In this document: positions 52,126 to 60,640 of the stretch, in pieces
How positions within the stretch are numbered: the stretch's first letter is position 1
Layout of the letters: each line of letters opens with the position of its first letter
From: UBA6176 sp032119375
Lineage (GTDB): Bacteria > Verrucomicrobiota > Verrucomicrobiia > Limisphaerales > UBA9464
DNA length: 64,000 nt
Direction: 5' to 3'
Assembly: GCA_964430505.1 (NCBI GenBank)
Contig: CAYSGH010000006.1
Span: 38,833-102,832 of the forward strand
Made by a program: the position numbers and the translations under genes
The notes under the pieces: model-generated
What the model was told of the DNA's origin: nothing
The model's input: only the letters and a program-made list of their open reading frames with translations
Database searches by the model: none

Positions 52126-53592
52126 ATGGACGACCCCCGATTGCTGCGCGCCCGGGCGTTGACGCGGCGCCAGTTCTTCTCGCGAGCCGGAGGACTGGGC
52201 GTCGGTTCGCTGGCCTTGGGCGAGCTGTTGGCGCGTGATGGCGCGACGGGCGCGCGCGGCCAGGCTGCGCCCAATCCCTTGGCCGTCCGTCCCCCGTCCC
52301 GCCCCGCCCGCGCCCGGGCCGTGATCTACCTGCACATGAGCGGCGCGCCGCCCACGCTCGACCTGTTCGACTTCAAGCCGACGCTCAAGGAACGGCACTT
52401 GCAGGACTGCCCGGACGAGCTGATCGCGGGCAAGAAGTTCGCCTTTATCCGGGGCCGTCCCAAGCTGCTGGGCTCGCCCTACCAGTTCTCGCGCGTGGGG
52501 CAGGCGGGGATGCACGTCTCCGAGGTGTTGCCGCACTTCCGGTCCGTGGCGGACGACGTGACGCTGGTGCGCTCGATGTGGACGGACCAGTTCAACCATG
52601 CGCCGGCCGAGCTGTTCCTCTACACGGGCTCGATGCGCGCGGGCAACGCGAGCCTCGGCTCGTGGGCCACGTATGGGCTCGGGACGCTCAACCAAGACCT
52701 GCCCGGCTTCGTGGTGCTGCTCTCGGGCGGGACGGATCCCACGGGCGGCAAGGCGCTGTGGTCGTCGGGCTTCCTGCCCAGCGTGCACCAGGGAGTCCAA
52801 TGCCGCTCGGCTGGCGAGCCCATCCTCTACTCGTCCAATCCCCCGGGCATGGACCGCGCCGCGCGGCGCCGGACGCTCGACGCCCTGCGCGACCTCAACG
52901 AGTCCGAGGCGCGCGCGTCGGGCGACCCCGAGACCCTGACGCGCATCGAGCAGTACGAGCTGGCGTTCCGCATGCAGGTGTCGGTGCCGGACGCGTTCGA
53001 CATCCGACGCGAGCCCGCCCATGTGCTGGAGATGTACGGGGCCAAGCCCGGGGAGGCGTCGTTCGCCAACAACTGCCTGCTGGCACGCCGCCTGGTGGAG
53101 CGGGGCGTCCGCTACGTGCAGCTCTACGACTGGGGCTGGGACATCCACGGGACGGGGCCGGGCGACGACCTGTTGGAGCAATTCCCCCGGAAGTGCCGGG
53201 ACGTGGACCAGGCCAGCGCGGCGCTGGTGCGGGACCTGAAGCAACGGGGACTCCTCGACGAGGTCGTGGTGGTGTGGGGCGGCGAGTTTGGCCGGACGCC
53301 CATGAACGAGGCGCGCGGCGGATCCTCGTACCTGGGTCGCGACCATCACCCCAACTGCTTCTCCGCATGGATGGCGGGCGGCGGGTTCCGCAGGGGCCAC
53401 CTGCACGGGGAGACGGACGAGTTCGGGTACTCGGTGGCGAGCGGCAAGGTGGGCGTGCGGGACTTGCAGGCGACGTTGCTGCACGTGCTGGGCCTTGACC
53501 CGTTCACCTTGTCCTACCGGTACCAAGGCCTGAACCAACGGCTCATCGGGCCCACGGACGAGGCGCGGGTGGCCAAGGAACTCCTGGCGTGA
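52126..53592 (+). CDS. DUF1501 family protein (sulfatase-like fold), Tat-exported
   Basis: 488 residues from ATG 52126. The N-terminus MDDPRLLRARALTRRQFFSR has the twin-arginine motif (RRQFF) and a hydrophobic stretch, so export by Tat. Internal segments AVIYLHMSGAPPTLDLFDFK, LVRSMWTDQFNHAPAELFLY, VVVVWGGEFGRTPMNEARGG and RDHHPNCFSAWMAGGG are the family's hallmark. The family is abundant in Planctomycetes and Verrucomicrobia, usually next to a DUF1549/DUF1553 cytochrome protein; that partner is not present here. Biochemical role unproven. Confidence 0.93.
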   Translation: MDDPRLLRARALTRRQFFSRAGGLGVGSLALGELLARDGATGARGQAAPNPLAVRPPSRPARARAVIYLHMSGAPPTLDLFDFKPTLKERHLQDCPDELIAGKKFAFIRGRPKLLGSPYQFSRVGQAGMHVSEVLPHFRSVADDVTLVRSMWTDQFNHAPAELFLYTGSMRAGNASLGSWATYGLGTLNQDLPGFVVLLSGGTDPTGGKALWSSGFLPSVHQGVQCRSAGEPILYSSNPPGMDRAARRRTLDALRDLNESEARASGDPETLTRIEQYELAFRMQVSVPDAFDIRREPAHVLEMYGAKPGEASFANNCLLARRLVERGVRYVQLYDWGWDIHGTGPGDDLLEQFPRKCRDVDQASAALVRDLKQRGLLDEVVVVWGGEFGRTPMNEARGGSSYLGRDHHPNCFSAWMAGGGFRRGHLHGETDEFGYSVASGKVGVRDLQATLLHVLGLDPFTLSYRYQGLNQRLIGPTDEARVAKELLA

Positions 53593-53939
53593 ACACGAGG
53601 CCCTTGCATGCGGTGGGCCTGGCGGCGGCAATCCTGGCCGTGGCGAGTGGATGTCGCAGGGGGCCGGTGGTCGTGGTGATCAACCAGTCCGGCGTGACGG
53701 TCAGCAACGTGGTGGTGTCGGGCGTGGGCTTCACCAACGCCATCGCCGTGCTGGCCCCGGGCGAGCGGATGGCCTTGCGGGTACGACCGTCCGGGGACAC
53801 CCACGTGCGGGCCACGTTCGAGGCCGGGCGTTCGCGCGATTCCGGGAACCTCGGCTACGTCGAGAACAGCGGCCTCTATCGCGTGGGCCTCGTGATCGGG
53901 ACCAACGGCGCGGTGCGGTTCGACGGCGAGGCTCGGTAA
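53589..53939 (+). CDS. small lipoprotein of unknown function
   Basis: 116 residues with a GTG start overlapping the DUF1501 stop (GTGA), so they are translationally coupled. A signal peptide with a lipobox-like end (LAAAILAVASGC) suggests a lipoprotein with lipidated Cys22. The rest is beta-rich (VVVVINQSGVTVSNVVVSGV). No recognisable family. The coupling suggests a role in the envelope together with the DUF1501 protein. Confidence 0.72.
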   Translation: MNTRPLHAVGLAAAILAVASGCRRGPVVVVINQSGVTVSNVVVSGVGFTNAIAVLAPGERMALRVRPSGDTHVRATFEAGRSRDSGNLGYVENSGLYRVGLVIGTNGAVRFDGEAR

Positions 53940-53987
53940 GGCCCGGCGCCGGAACCCGCCGCCATCGGCAGGGCCGACGCGGCACGT

Positions 53988-54027
53988 GGAGTCAGCTCAC
54001 GAAGGCTGGAGTCAGCTCACGAAGGCC
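53988..54027. repeat. 20-bp tandem duplication at the end of the CBM48-like gene
   Basis: GGAGTCAGCTCACGAAGGCT (53988-54007) is followed directly by GGAGTCAGCTCACGAAGGCC (54008-54027), one mismatch. It covers the stop codon region of the minus-strand gene, so a second copy of the last codons and stop lies just outside the gene. Confidence 0.9.
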
Positions 54028-54329
54028 ATGGAGACCCGATCGCCCTGGGCGTTGCGGGTGAGGCCCTGGGCGCGGGGATCGTTGGTGGGCTGGCCGTCCA
54101 CGAGGAACTGGTACGCGTGCCCGCCGTGCTTGAGGGGGATGGAGGCGTGCCAGGAGCCGTCCACATGACGGGTCATGGGGTTCGCAGCGGGGTTCCACTG
54201 GTTGAAGTCGCCCACGATGGACACCTGGCTCGCCTGCGGGGCGATGCAGATGAAGTTGACGGGCTTGACCGTGCCGCGCGCCTGCAGGCGCTGGAGCGGG
54301 ACGTTCGAGGGTCGCGTTCCGTTCGTCAT
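54012..54329 (-). CDS. stand-alone glycogen-recognition (CBM48/isoamylase N) domain protein
   Basis: 105 residues. Residues about 22-100 read VKPVNFICIAPQASQVSIVG, DFNQWNPAANPMTRHVDG, SWHASIPLKHGGHAYQFLVD, matching the AMPK-beta/isoamylase early-set fold that binds glycogen or starch. No catalytic domain is attached and there is no signal peptide, so it would act in the cytoplasm. Possibly it targets another protein to glycogen. Short genes of this kind occur in PVC and cyanobacterial genomes; the partner is unknown. Confidence 0.82.
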   Translation of the reverse strand: MTNGTRPSNVPLQRLQARGTVKPVNFICIAPQASQVSIVGDFNQWNPAANPMTRHVDGSWHASIPLKHGGHAYQFLVDGQPTNDPRAQGLTRNAQGDRVSMAFVS

Positions 54330-54356
54330 TCGTGCTTCCTAGGCCAAGAGTGAAAC

Positions 54357-55184
54357 GTGCTTCGTGTCGTGCGCCCGGGCGTCGTCGCGCCGGATTCGCA
54401 CGGAGCCGCGTACAAAGCCAATCCCGTGCCACTTCGCAAGCGGAACCTCGAAGGGATCAAGCCCGGCGCAGCGCCCGTCACGCGGGTGGTGCCAGTGCCG
54501 GGCGGCATTCGGCTGGCGCAGGGCGACGTGGTGTTGAGCGAGTTGCGGCTGTTGCCGGGGCCGACGCACAGCGTGTTCGACGTGTTGGCGAGCCTGGTGC
54601 ATCGACTGGCCCCGCCCGGGGAGGTCGCGGTGCTGGGGTTTGGCGCGGGCGGCATCCTTGCGCCGATGCGGGCGTTGGGTTGCGACCGTCCGTTGCACGC
54701 GGTGGACGTGGATGCGACGGGCCACCGGTTGTTCCAGCAGTGGTGCCCGGCGTGGGCGGAGGACGTCGCGTGGCGTCAGGCGGACGCCACGGCGTGGCTT
54801 CGGGGGCAACGCGGGGGTTTTGCGTGCGTGCTGGAGGACTTGTCGGAGCCTCGCGACGGCGACGTGCACAAGCCGGCGGATTGTCGGCGGACGTTGCCGC
54901 GGCTGATCGGGCGGCGGCTCGGGCGCGGGGGCGTGGCCGTGTTCAACGTCGTCCCGGACGCGGACGGTTCATGGCCGGGGATGGCCGAGGTGCTGCGCTT
55001 GTTCCCGTGCGTGCTGGAGGTGCGTTACGCGGAGTACCTCAACCGGACGCTGGCGGCGGGGACACGGCTGCCGTCAGCGCCCCGCGTGGGTCAATGGTTG
55101 CAGGCGGACCTGCGGCGGATGGGATCGGGCCTGGCGGGGCGGACGCGGGTGAGGGCTTCCGGGCGCGAGGCGACGATCCGGTGA
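54357..55184 (+). CDS. class I SAM-dependent methyltransferase/spermidine synthase-like protein
   Basis: 275 residues from a GTG at 54357. The core (AVLGFGAGGILAPMRALGCD, then HAVDVDATGHRLFQQWCPAW, ADATAWLRGQRGGFACVLED, RLGRGGVAVFNVVPDAD) is the Rossmann methyltransferase fold as used by spermidine-synthase-like proteins. The canonical acidic catalytic residues of true spermidine synthase were not found, so the substrate is open. It is divergent from the CBM48 gene by 27 bases. Confidence 0.65.
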   Translation: MLRVVRPGVVAPDSHGAAYKANPVPLRKRNLEGIKPGAAPVTRVVPVPGGIRLAQGDVVLSELRLLPGPTHSVFDVLASLVHRLAPPGEVAVLGFGAGGILAPMRALGCDRPLHAVDVDATGHRLFQQWCPAWAEDVAWRQADATAWLRGQRGGFACVLEDLSEPRDGDVHKPADCRRTLPRLIGRRLGRGGVAVFNVVPDADGSWPGMAEVLRLFPCVLEVRYAEYLNRTLAAGTRLPSAPRVGQWLQADLRRMGSGLAGRTRVRASGREATIR

Positions 55185-55205
55185 GGCAGGTCGCCGATCC
55201 GGTCT

Positions 55206-57773
55206 TCAGGGCGACTTGGGCGACGTCGAGGCCGTGGTGCGGTTGCCGGGCGTGGTGGCCTGGGTGAAATGGATGAGGTCGAGGAGGATGCGCTCGGCCT
55301 CGCGGAGGTGGACGTCCATGGCGGCGTCGGCATCGGGCGTGGCGTCGTCGTCGTCGCCATCGGGGCTGGCGTTGGGGGCCTTCTCCTTGGGTTGGGAGGC
55401 GGCGGCGGCGTCGGAGGGCTTGGGCTTGCCGACGAGCTTGAGGTCGGTGGAGCTGGTGGCGACCACGTTGGTCTTGCCGGCGGGCGCGGGGAGGCCGGGT
55501 TGGTCGGCCAGCTTGAGAGTGATCTCGTAGGTGGTGGGCTCCTTGGTGCCGCGGGCGGCGAGCTCCTTCTTGCGGCGCTCGGCGCGGAGGCGGTCGTCAT
55601 GGCGTTCCTGGACGCGCTGGGCGTAGTTGAGGGAGAGGGTCTTCTCGGCCTGCTTGCGGCGGAAGATCTCAACATCCTCGCGGACGTAGTTCCAGTCGCG
55701 GTCGGCGGCGATGCGGTTGGAGGAATGATCGCGAAGCCGGGCGAGGAAGGGCTGGACGCGGTTGAGCTTTTCGAATTCGGCGGTGGGGATCGTGTCCCAC
55801 GGGAGGGCGTTGGTAAGGGAGGATTCGCCGGTCTCGACGAAGTTGTTGACGCTGGGGAGGACGATGTCGGGGACGACGCCCTTGAGCTGGGTGGACTCGC
55901 CGGAGGCCCGGTAGAACTTGCGGATGGTGACCTTGATGGCGCCCGGGGCGAGGGGGAACTCCGGGAGGAAGGGGCCGAGCTCCTGGATGGTCTGGACGGT
56001 GCCCTTGCCGTGGGTGGTGGTGTCGCCGACGACGAGGGCGCGGCCATAGTCCTGGAGGGCGCCGGCGACGATCTCGGAGGCGGAGGCGCTGAAGCGGCTG
56101 GTGAGGACCATGAGCGGGCCGTCGTAGAGCACGGTGGGGTCGTTGTCGTCGTCCTGCTCGATGCGGCCGTTGAACTCCTTCACTTGGACGACGGGGCCGG
56201 ACTTGATGAAGAGGCCGGTCAGGTTGACGGCCTCGGGGAGGGAACCGCCGCCATTGCGGCGCAGGTCGAGGATGATGCCCTCGGCCTTCTCCTCGACGAG
56301 CTTCTTGACGAGCTTGGCGACGTCGGCGGTGGTGGACTTGCGGCCGGAGCCGCGGCCGCCGATGCCAACGGACATGTTGGCGTAGAAGGAGGGGAGGTCG
56401 ATGACGCCGACGCGGCGGGACTTGCCCTTGGCGTCGGTGATCTCGACGAGCTTCGCCTTGGCCTCGCCGTCCTCGAGCTTGATCTCGTCGCGCACGATGG
56501 TGACGAGCTTGCGGGCGGAGCCGTCGCCTCCGGCCGGGATCATGGTGAGGCGGACGGTGGAGCCCTTGGGGCCGCGGATTTGATCGACGACGCGCTTGAG
56601 CTTTTCATCGACGACATCGACCCACTCCCCGTCGTCGCCCTGGGCGACGGCGACGACCTTGTCGCCGATGTTGACCTGCTTGCTGCGGGCGGCGGGGGAG
56701 CCGGGGACGACGGCGCGGATGACGGTGTAGCCGTCCTCGGCCTGGAGGGTGGCCCCGATGCCGAAGAGGCTCAGGTTCATCTGGATGGAGAACGAGTCGA
56801 GCTCGCTCTTCCCGAAGTAGTTGGAATGGGGGTCGTAGGCGTGGGCGAGGGAGTCGAGGTAGAGCTGGAGGACCTCGTCGGGCTCGTACTGCTTGAGGGT
56901 ACGGAGGGTGCGATTGTAGCGGCGGGTGAGCTTGTCGAGGATTTCGGAGTGGCGCTCCGTGGGGAGCTTGGAGGCGAGGTAGGACTCGAGCTGGGGGCGG
57001 GAGGACCAGCGGGAGGCGTTGACCTCGGCGAGGATGTTGGAGGCGTGGGACTTGCCGACGAGGGCCTCGAGGTCGGCGAGGACGTTGGTGCCCAGGGGGC
57101 GCTTGAGGGAGGCGGGCAAGTCGTTGGAGAAGGGTGCGTCGGCGTCGAGCCCGGCGATCTTGCGCCAGACGTTGGTGGACAGCTCGGGGATCTCCGTCTG
57201 GTTCAGCTTCTCCGCGAGGTATTCGTAGCGAAGGCGCTCCGACCACAGCCGCCGGGCTTCATCGAGGTCCTTCGGGCGCGGCTCCTCCTTGCGGTTGATG
57301 ACCATTCGGTCCGTGCGGTCCATGGGGAACTGGCCGGCCTTGAGGAGCTGGGAGACGAGGGCGTACTGCTGGTCGAACCGTTCCAGAAAGCGATTGAAGA
57401 CGTCGTAGGCGGGCTGCACGTCCTTCTCCACCATCGTCAGCTCGTCCAGGCGGGTGCGGAACCTCTCGAACTCGGCGAGGTCGGACTGCAGGAAGTAGAA
57501 GCGCTGGGGGTCGAGCGACTCGAGGTAGCGGTTGAACATCCGGGTGCTGACCTCGTCCTTGAAGCGCATCCGGGAAAAGTGAAAGCGCTCCAGGGTGCGC
57601 CCCACCAACTGGGCGACGGTCCCGGCCCCGTCGGGCGCGGTCAGGCGCAGGGTGTTGGTGTACTTCGAGATGTCGGCGGCCTTGTCGGCCAACGGCGCGG
57701 GCTTGGGCGCATCGGCACCGAAGAGGTGCGCCGCGAGGAGGACCCACAAGACCGCCACGTTCCATGCCTTCAT
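55206..57773 (-). CDS. carboxy-terminal processing protease (Prc/CtpA family)
   Basis: About 855 residues from ATG 57773 (MKAWNVAVLWVLLAAHLFGA, a signal peptide). Periplasmic tail-specific protease. An N-terminal helical region of about 300 residues (SRMRFKDEVSTRMFNRYLES, FDQQYALVSQLLKAGQFPMD) resembles Prc. A PDZ domain lies at about 330-400 (IGATLQAEDGYTVIRAVVPG). The serine-lysine dyad is in SRFSASASEIVAGALQDYGR (Ser near 560) and THGKGTVQ (Lys near 590). A C-terminal DUF3340-like extension follows. It may degrade or process envelope proteins, possibly including cell-wall hydrolases. The stop is 21 bases from the converging methyltransferase-like gene. Confidence 0.94.
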   Translation of the reverse strand: MKAWNVAVLWVLLAAHLFGADAPKPAPLADKAADISKYTNTLRLTAPDGAGTVAQLVGRTLERFHFSRMRFKDEVSTRMFNRYLESLDPQRFYFLQSDLAEFERFRTRLDELTMVEKDVQPAYDVFNRFLERFDQQYALVSQLLKAGQFPMDRTDRMVINRKEEPRPKDLDEARRLWSERLRYEYLAEKLNQTEIPELSTNVWRKIAGLDADAPFSNDLPASLKRPLGTNVLADLEALVGKSHASNILAEVNASRWSSRPQLESYLASKLPTERHSEILDKLTRRYNRTLRTLKQYEPDEVLQLYLDSLAHAYDPHSNYFGKSELDSFSIQMNLSLFGIGATLQAEDGYTVIRAVVPGSPAARSKQVNIGDKVVAVAQGDDGEWVDVVDEKLKRVVDQIRGPKGSTVRLTMIPAGGDGSARKLVTIVRDEIKLEDGEAKAKLVEITDAKGKSRRVGVIDLPSFYANMSVGIGGRGSGRKSTTADVAKLVKKLVEEKAEGIILDLRRNGGGSLPEAVNLTGLFIKSGPVVQVKEFNGRIEQDDDNDPTVLYDGPLMVLTSRFSASASEIVAGALQDYGRALVVGDTTTHGKGTVQTIQELGPFLPEFPLAPGAIKVTIRKFYRASGESTQLKGVVPDIVLPSVNNFVETGESSLTNALPWDTIPTAEFEKLNRVQPFLARLRDHSSNRIAADRDWNYVREDVEIFRRKQAEKTLSLNYAQRVQERHDDRLRAERRKKELAARGTKEPTTYEITLKLADQPGLPAPAGKTNVVATSSTDLKLVGKPKPSDAAAASQPKEKAPNASPDGDDDDATPDADAAMDVHLREAERILLDLIHFTQATTPGNRTTASTSPKSP

Positions 57774-57817
57774 GGCGCGAGAGTACCGCCGCAACGGGTA
57801 GGGTGCCAAACAGGGAA

Positions 57818-59059
57818 TCAGGCCGCCGCCCCGACCGTGCGCCAGCGACGGGCCTTCAGCTCGAAGCGAGGCAACGCGCCCGCCGCGACGGGCCGCACGG
57901 GAATCCGTATCCCAAGGTCCCGTTGCAACCGTTCCGCCAACGCCCCCGCGACCCCTTCCGGCGCCTCGACCTCCAGCTCCAGCTCCGCCATCGACGTCGT
58001 GCGGTCGAGGGTCGCCTGGAATTCCCCCACCTCCGGAAACGCCCGCACCACGGCCTCCACGGCGGACGGATACACGTTCACCCCGCGCACAATCACCATG
58101 TCATCCACGCGCCCGAGGATGCCTCCTTCCAGGACAAGCCCGCCCGGCGTGCGGCGCATCTGCACCAAGTCCCCGGTCCGGTAACGCAACAAAGGGCACG
58201 CCCGGCGCCGCAGCGTCGTCAGGACCAGCTCGCCTTGGACGCCCTCGGCCACGGGCTGGAGCGTCACCGGGTCAATGACCTCGGCCAGGAAGCTGCGCTC
58301 CAGGACCATCAGGTGACCGGGCTGGCGCGGGTCCTCGTGCGTCACGGGTCCCACCTCCGTCATGCCGTGGTGGTCGAACACGCGTGCCGACGGCCATGCC
58401 TGCTGGAGGCGTGCGCGCACCGACGGGATGCTGCCGCCGGGCTCGCCGGCCACCACCAGGAGCCGCACGGAGCCCTTGTCCCAGCCGGCGTCGTCCGCCT
58501 CCCGCGCCAGGTGCAACGCATACGTGGGCGTGCAGCACAGGACCGTGGCCGCATTTTCCTCCGCCACCCGCACGCGCTGGGCCGACGACATGCCGCCGCC
58601 CGGGATGCACAGCGCCCCGAGACGCAGGCCGGCCTCGAAGGCGAGCCAAAACCCGAGGAATGGCCCGAAGCTAAACGCGAACAACATCCGGTCGGACGCC
58701 CCCACGCCCGCCTGGCGCAGGACCTCGACCCAATCCTCGGTCATGGCCGCCCAGGACTCCGGGGTGTCCAGCCACCGCAGGGGCAGGCCGGTGGTGCCGC
58801 TCGTCTGGTGGCAACGGGTGAAGCGGGCCAACGGCTCCGACCGTGCGGAGCCGTAGGGCGGGTTCGCGGTGGCGTCCGCAACCAGCTCGGCCTTGGTCGT
58901 CAGCGGGAAACGGGCCGCGAAGTCCGACAGGCTTGCGGGCATCGGCGGCGACACGTCCCGCAGGCGCGGGATGTAGAAGGGGTTCTTGTCCCGCAGCTCC
59001 ACCAGCAAGCCCCGCAGGGCGGCCAGGGCCGCTGCGTCGCGTGACACGGCCGAGGTCAT
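57818..59059 (-). CDS. phenylacetate-CoA ligase-like AMP-binding enzyme
   Basis: 413 residues, like PaaK-type adenylate-forming enzymes. Segments are the phosphate-binding loop TSGTTGLPLRW, HHGMTEVGPVTHEDPRQPGH, LLRYRTGDLVQ and GRVDDMVIVRGVNVYPSAVE, with the C-terminal small domain ending the protein. The likely reaction is ATP-dependent formation of an aryl- or acyl-CoA; the substrate is not predictable as no degradation genes are adjacent. It lies 44 bases upstream of the Prc gene's start, on the same strand, and 16 bases after a membrane-protein gene. Confidence 0.85.
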   Translation of the reverse strand: MTSAVSRDAAALAALRGLLVELRDKNPFYIPRLRDVSPPMPASLSDFAARFPLTTKAELVADATANPPYGSARSEPLARFTRCHQTSGTTGLPLRWLDTPESWAAMTEDWVEVLRQAGVGASDRMLFAFSFGPFLGFWLAFEAGLRLGALCIPGGGMSSAQRVRVAEENAATVLCCTPTYALHLAREADDAGWDKGSVRLLVVAGEPGGSIPSVRARLQQAWPSARVFDHHGMTEVGPVTHEDPRQPGHLMVLERSFLAEVIDPVTLQPVAEGVQGELVLTTLRRRACPLLRYRTGDLVQMRRTPGGLVLEGGILGRVDDMVIVRGVNVYPSAVEAVVRAFPEVGEFQATLDRTTSMAELELEVEAPEGVAGALAERLQRDLGIRIPVRPVAAGALPRFELKARRWRTVGAAA

Positions 59060-59075
59060 GCGCGTCGCGCCGGGT

Positions 59076-59660
59076 TTAGGCCTTGGCCGGCCCGGGTTGG
59101 GCGGGCGCGGCGGCGGCCGGCTTGGCCCCGCCCGGGGCCGGGCTGCCGGGGTTGAACTTGGCGACGCAGAAGCCGCCCGCCACGGCCAGCACGATGCCGA
59201 TCCAGAAGCGCGGGTCCACGGACCCCCAGCCCTTCGCCGGGGGATGAAGCACGGTGCCGATGGCGGCGTTCACCAACGGGGCCCCTGCGAACACGATGGA
59301 CATGACGGCCGGGGGCTTGCCGCCCGCCGCAAACGCCAGCAGGACGCCAAACGCGCCCACGGCCCCGGCGATCCCGGCCACCAACGACCAGATCGCCCCG
59401 GCTCCCGTGTAGCCCGTGAACGCCTGCCCCTTGCCCATCAACACGAACAACGGCGCCAGCACGGCCACCAGGAAGTAGGCGATGCCCACGAACAGGAAGG
59501 CCTTGTACCGCAGCAACGCGGGGGCCACGGGCGGGCCGCCCGACGGCTGCATCAGCGTCTGTCCCTTGTGCAGGAGGATGCCATAGACGCCCCACGAGAA
59601 GACCGTGAGGAAGGTGAGCAAGAGCCACGTGTTGCCCGAGGAGGAGGGCGCCGAGTTCAT
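59076..59660 (-). CDS. multi-pass membrane protein (EamA/DMT-like)
   Basis: 194 residues with five to six hydrophobic segments, e.g. TWLLLTFLTVFSWGVYGILL, AFLFVGIAYFLVAVLAPLFV, IWSLVAGIAGAVGAFGVLLA and FWIGIVLAVAGGFCVAKFN. The first and last resemble halves of drug/metabolite transporters (EamA), but only about half a standard ten-helix transporter is present. A Pro/Ala-rich soluble tail ends it. Possibly dimerises; function unknown. Confidence 0.7.
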   Translation of the reverse strand: MNSAPSSSGNTWLLLTFLTVFSWGVYGILLHKGQTLMQPSGGPPVAPALLRYKAFLFVGIAYFLVAVLAPLFVLMGKGQAFTGYTGAGAIWSLVAGIAGAVGAFGVLLAFAAGGKPPAVMSIVFAGAPLVNAAIGTVLHPPAKGWGSVDPRFWIGIVLAVAGGFCVAKFNPGSPAPGGAKPAAAAPAQPGPAKA

Positions 59661-59726
59661 AAGCCGTCGAGGCTATGGCGGCATGTCCTTGTCAGCAACC
59701 GCTTTGTCGGATAGGCCCGTCCGCGC

Positions 59727-60260
59727 ATGTCGCTTCGCGCTGTTCGCTTCCCCTCGTGCCCCGTCCTCGACGCCCGCGCGGCGGCGGGCCTTGCCCTCGC
59801 CCTTGCGCTCGCCCTCGCGGGCTGCGCCACGCCGGATCGCACCGATCCCCGCAGCGTCGGCAAGCGCCGCGCGCAGCGAGCCGCCGCCTACGCCGCGTTG
59901 CCGCAGGAACACCAGGCCCTCGTGGACCAGGGCCAGATTCGCGCCGGCATGAACGAGGACGCCGTCTTCATCGCGTGGGGCGCGCCCGCGCAGGTCCTTC
60001 GCAGCGGCGATGCCTCCGGCGAGGCCGTCACGTGGCTCTACGAGTCCACCACCTCGGACAACTACCTGACGTGGAACTTCCGCGAGGTCACCCGCAAGGA
60101 CGGCTCCACCTACTTGGATCGCTTCATGGACCGCGACATCAACGTGCGCAACTACGTCAGCGCGGAGCTCACCTTCCGAGGCGGCAAGCTCTCCAGCTAC
60201 CGCACCCTGCCCAAGCCCCCCGGCAGCACCATCGTCGCGCCCCAGCCGCTCCTGCGCTGA
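59727..60260 (+). CDS. outer-membrane lipoprotein with SmpA/OmlA-like domain
   Basis: 177 residues. The signal ends in a lipobox (LALALAGCATPDRTDPRS, lipidated Cys33). The segment GQIRAGMNEDAVFIAWGAPA has the G-M-x3-V-x3-W/G-x-P pattern of SmpA/OmlA/BamE-type small beta-domain lipoproteins. The rest (YLDRFMDRDINVRNYVSAEL) is unknown. It may contribute to outer-membrane assembly, but BamE itself is about 110 residues, so this is a longer relative. It is divergent from the membrane protein gene by 66 bases. Confidence 0.75.
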   Translation: MSLRAVRFPSCPVLDARAAAGLALALALALAGCATPDRTDPRSVGKRRAQRAAAYAALPQEHQALVDQGQIRAGMNEDAVFIAWGAPAQVLRSGDASGEAVTWLYESTTSDNYLTWNFREVTRKDGSTYLDRFMDRDINVRNYVSAELTFRGGKLSSYRTLPKPPGSTIVAPQPLLR

Positions 60261-60313
60261 AGGGCGGAACTCTCCCCTTGCCTCCGCGAAGCCCGGCTTG
60301 GGAACGTCGTGCG

Positions 60314-60640
60314 ATGTCGATTCCAACCCAGTTCCCGGGCGTGACCGCCGTGACGAAGGCCAACGTGTACTTCGACGGGCGCGTCGTCTCCCATTCGTTG
60401 ATCTTCCCCGATGGCTCTAAGAAGACCCTCGGGCTCATCTACCCCGGCACGTACCACTTCGGGACCGACAAGGCCGAGCGGATGGAGGTCGTGGCCGGTT
60501 CCTGCACGGTGAAGCTGGACGGATCCACCGCGTCCCAGTCCTACGCGGCGGGAACGTTCTTCGACGTGCCCGCCAAGTCGGGCTTCGACATCACGGTCGA
60601 GTCCGGCATCGCGGAGTACATTTGCTCGTTCATCGGGTGA
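60314..60640 (+). CDS. ppnP: pyrimidine/purine nucleoside phosphorylase PpnP
   Basis: 108 residues from ATG 60314 (the reading frame is open further upstream across the previous gene and is not used). Cupin-fold protein of the DUF1255/PpnP family that phosphorolyses many nucleosides. Segments TKANVYFDGRVVSHSLIFPD, GSKKTLGLIYPGTYHFGTDK, AERMEVVAGSCTVKLDG and AGTFFDVPAKSGFDI match E. coli PpnP closely, with slightly longer termini. The stop overlaps the next gene's GTG (GTGA). Confidence 0.93.
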   Translation: MSIPTQFPGVTAVTKANVYFDGRVVSHSLIFPDGSKKTLGLIYPGTYHFGTDKAERMEVVAGSCTVKLDGSTASQSYAAGTFFDVPAKSGFDITVESGIAEYICSFIG

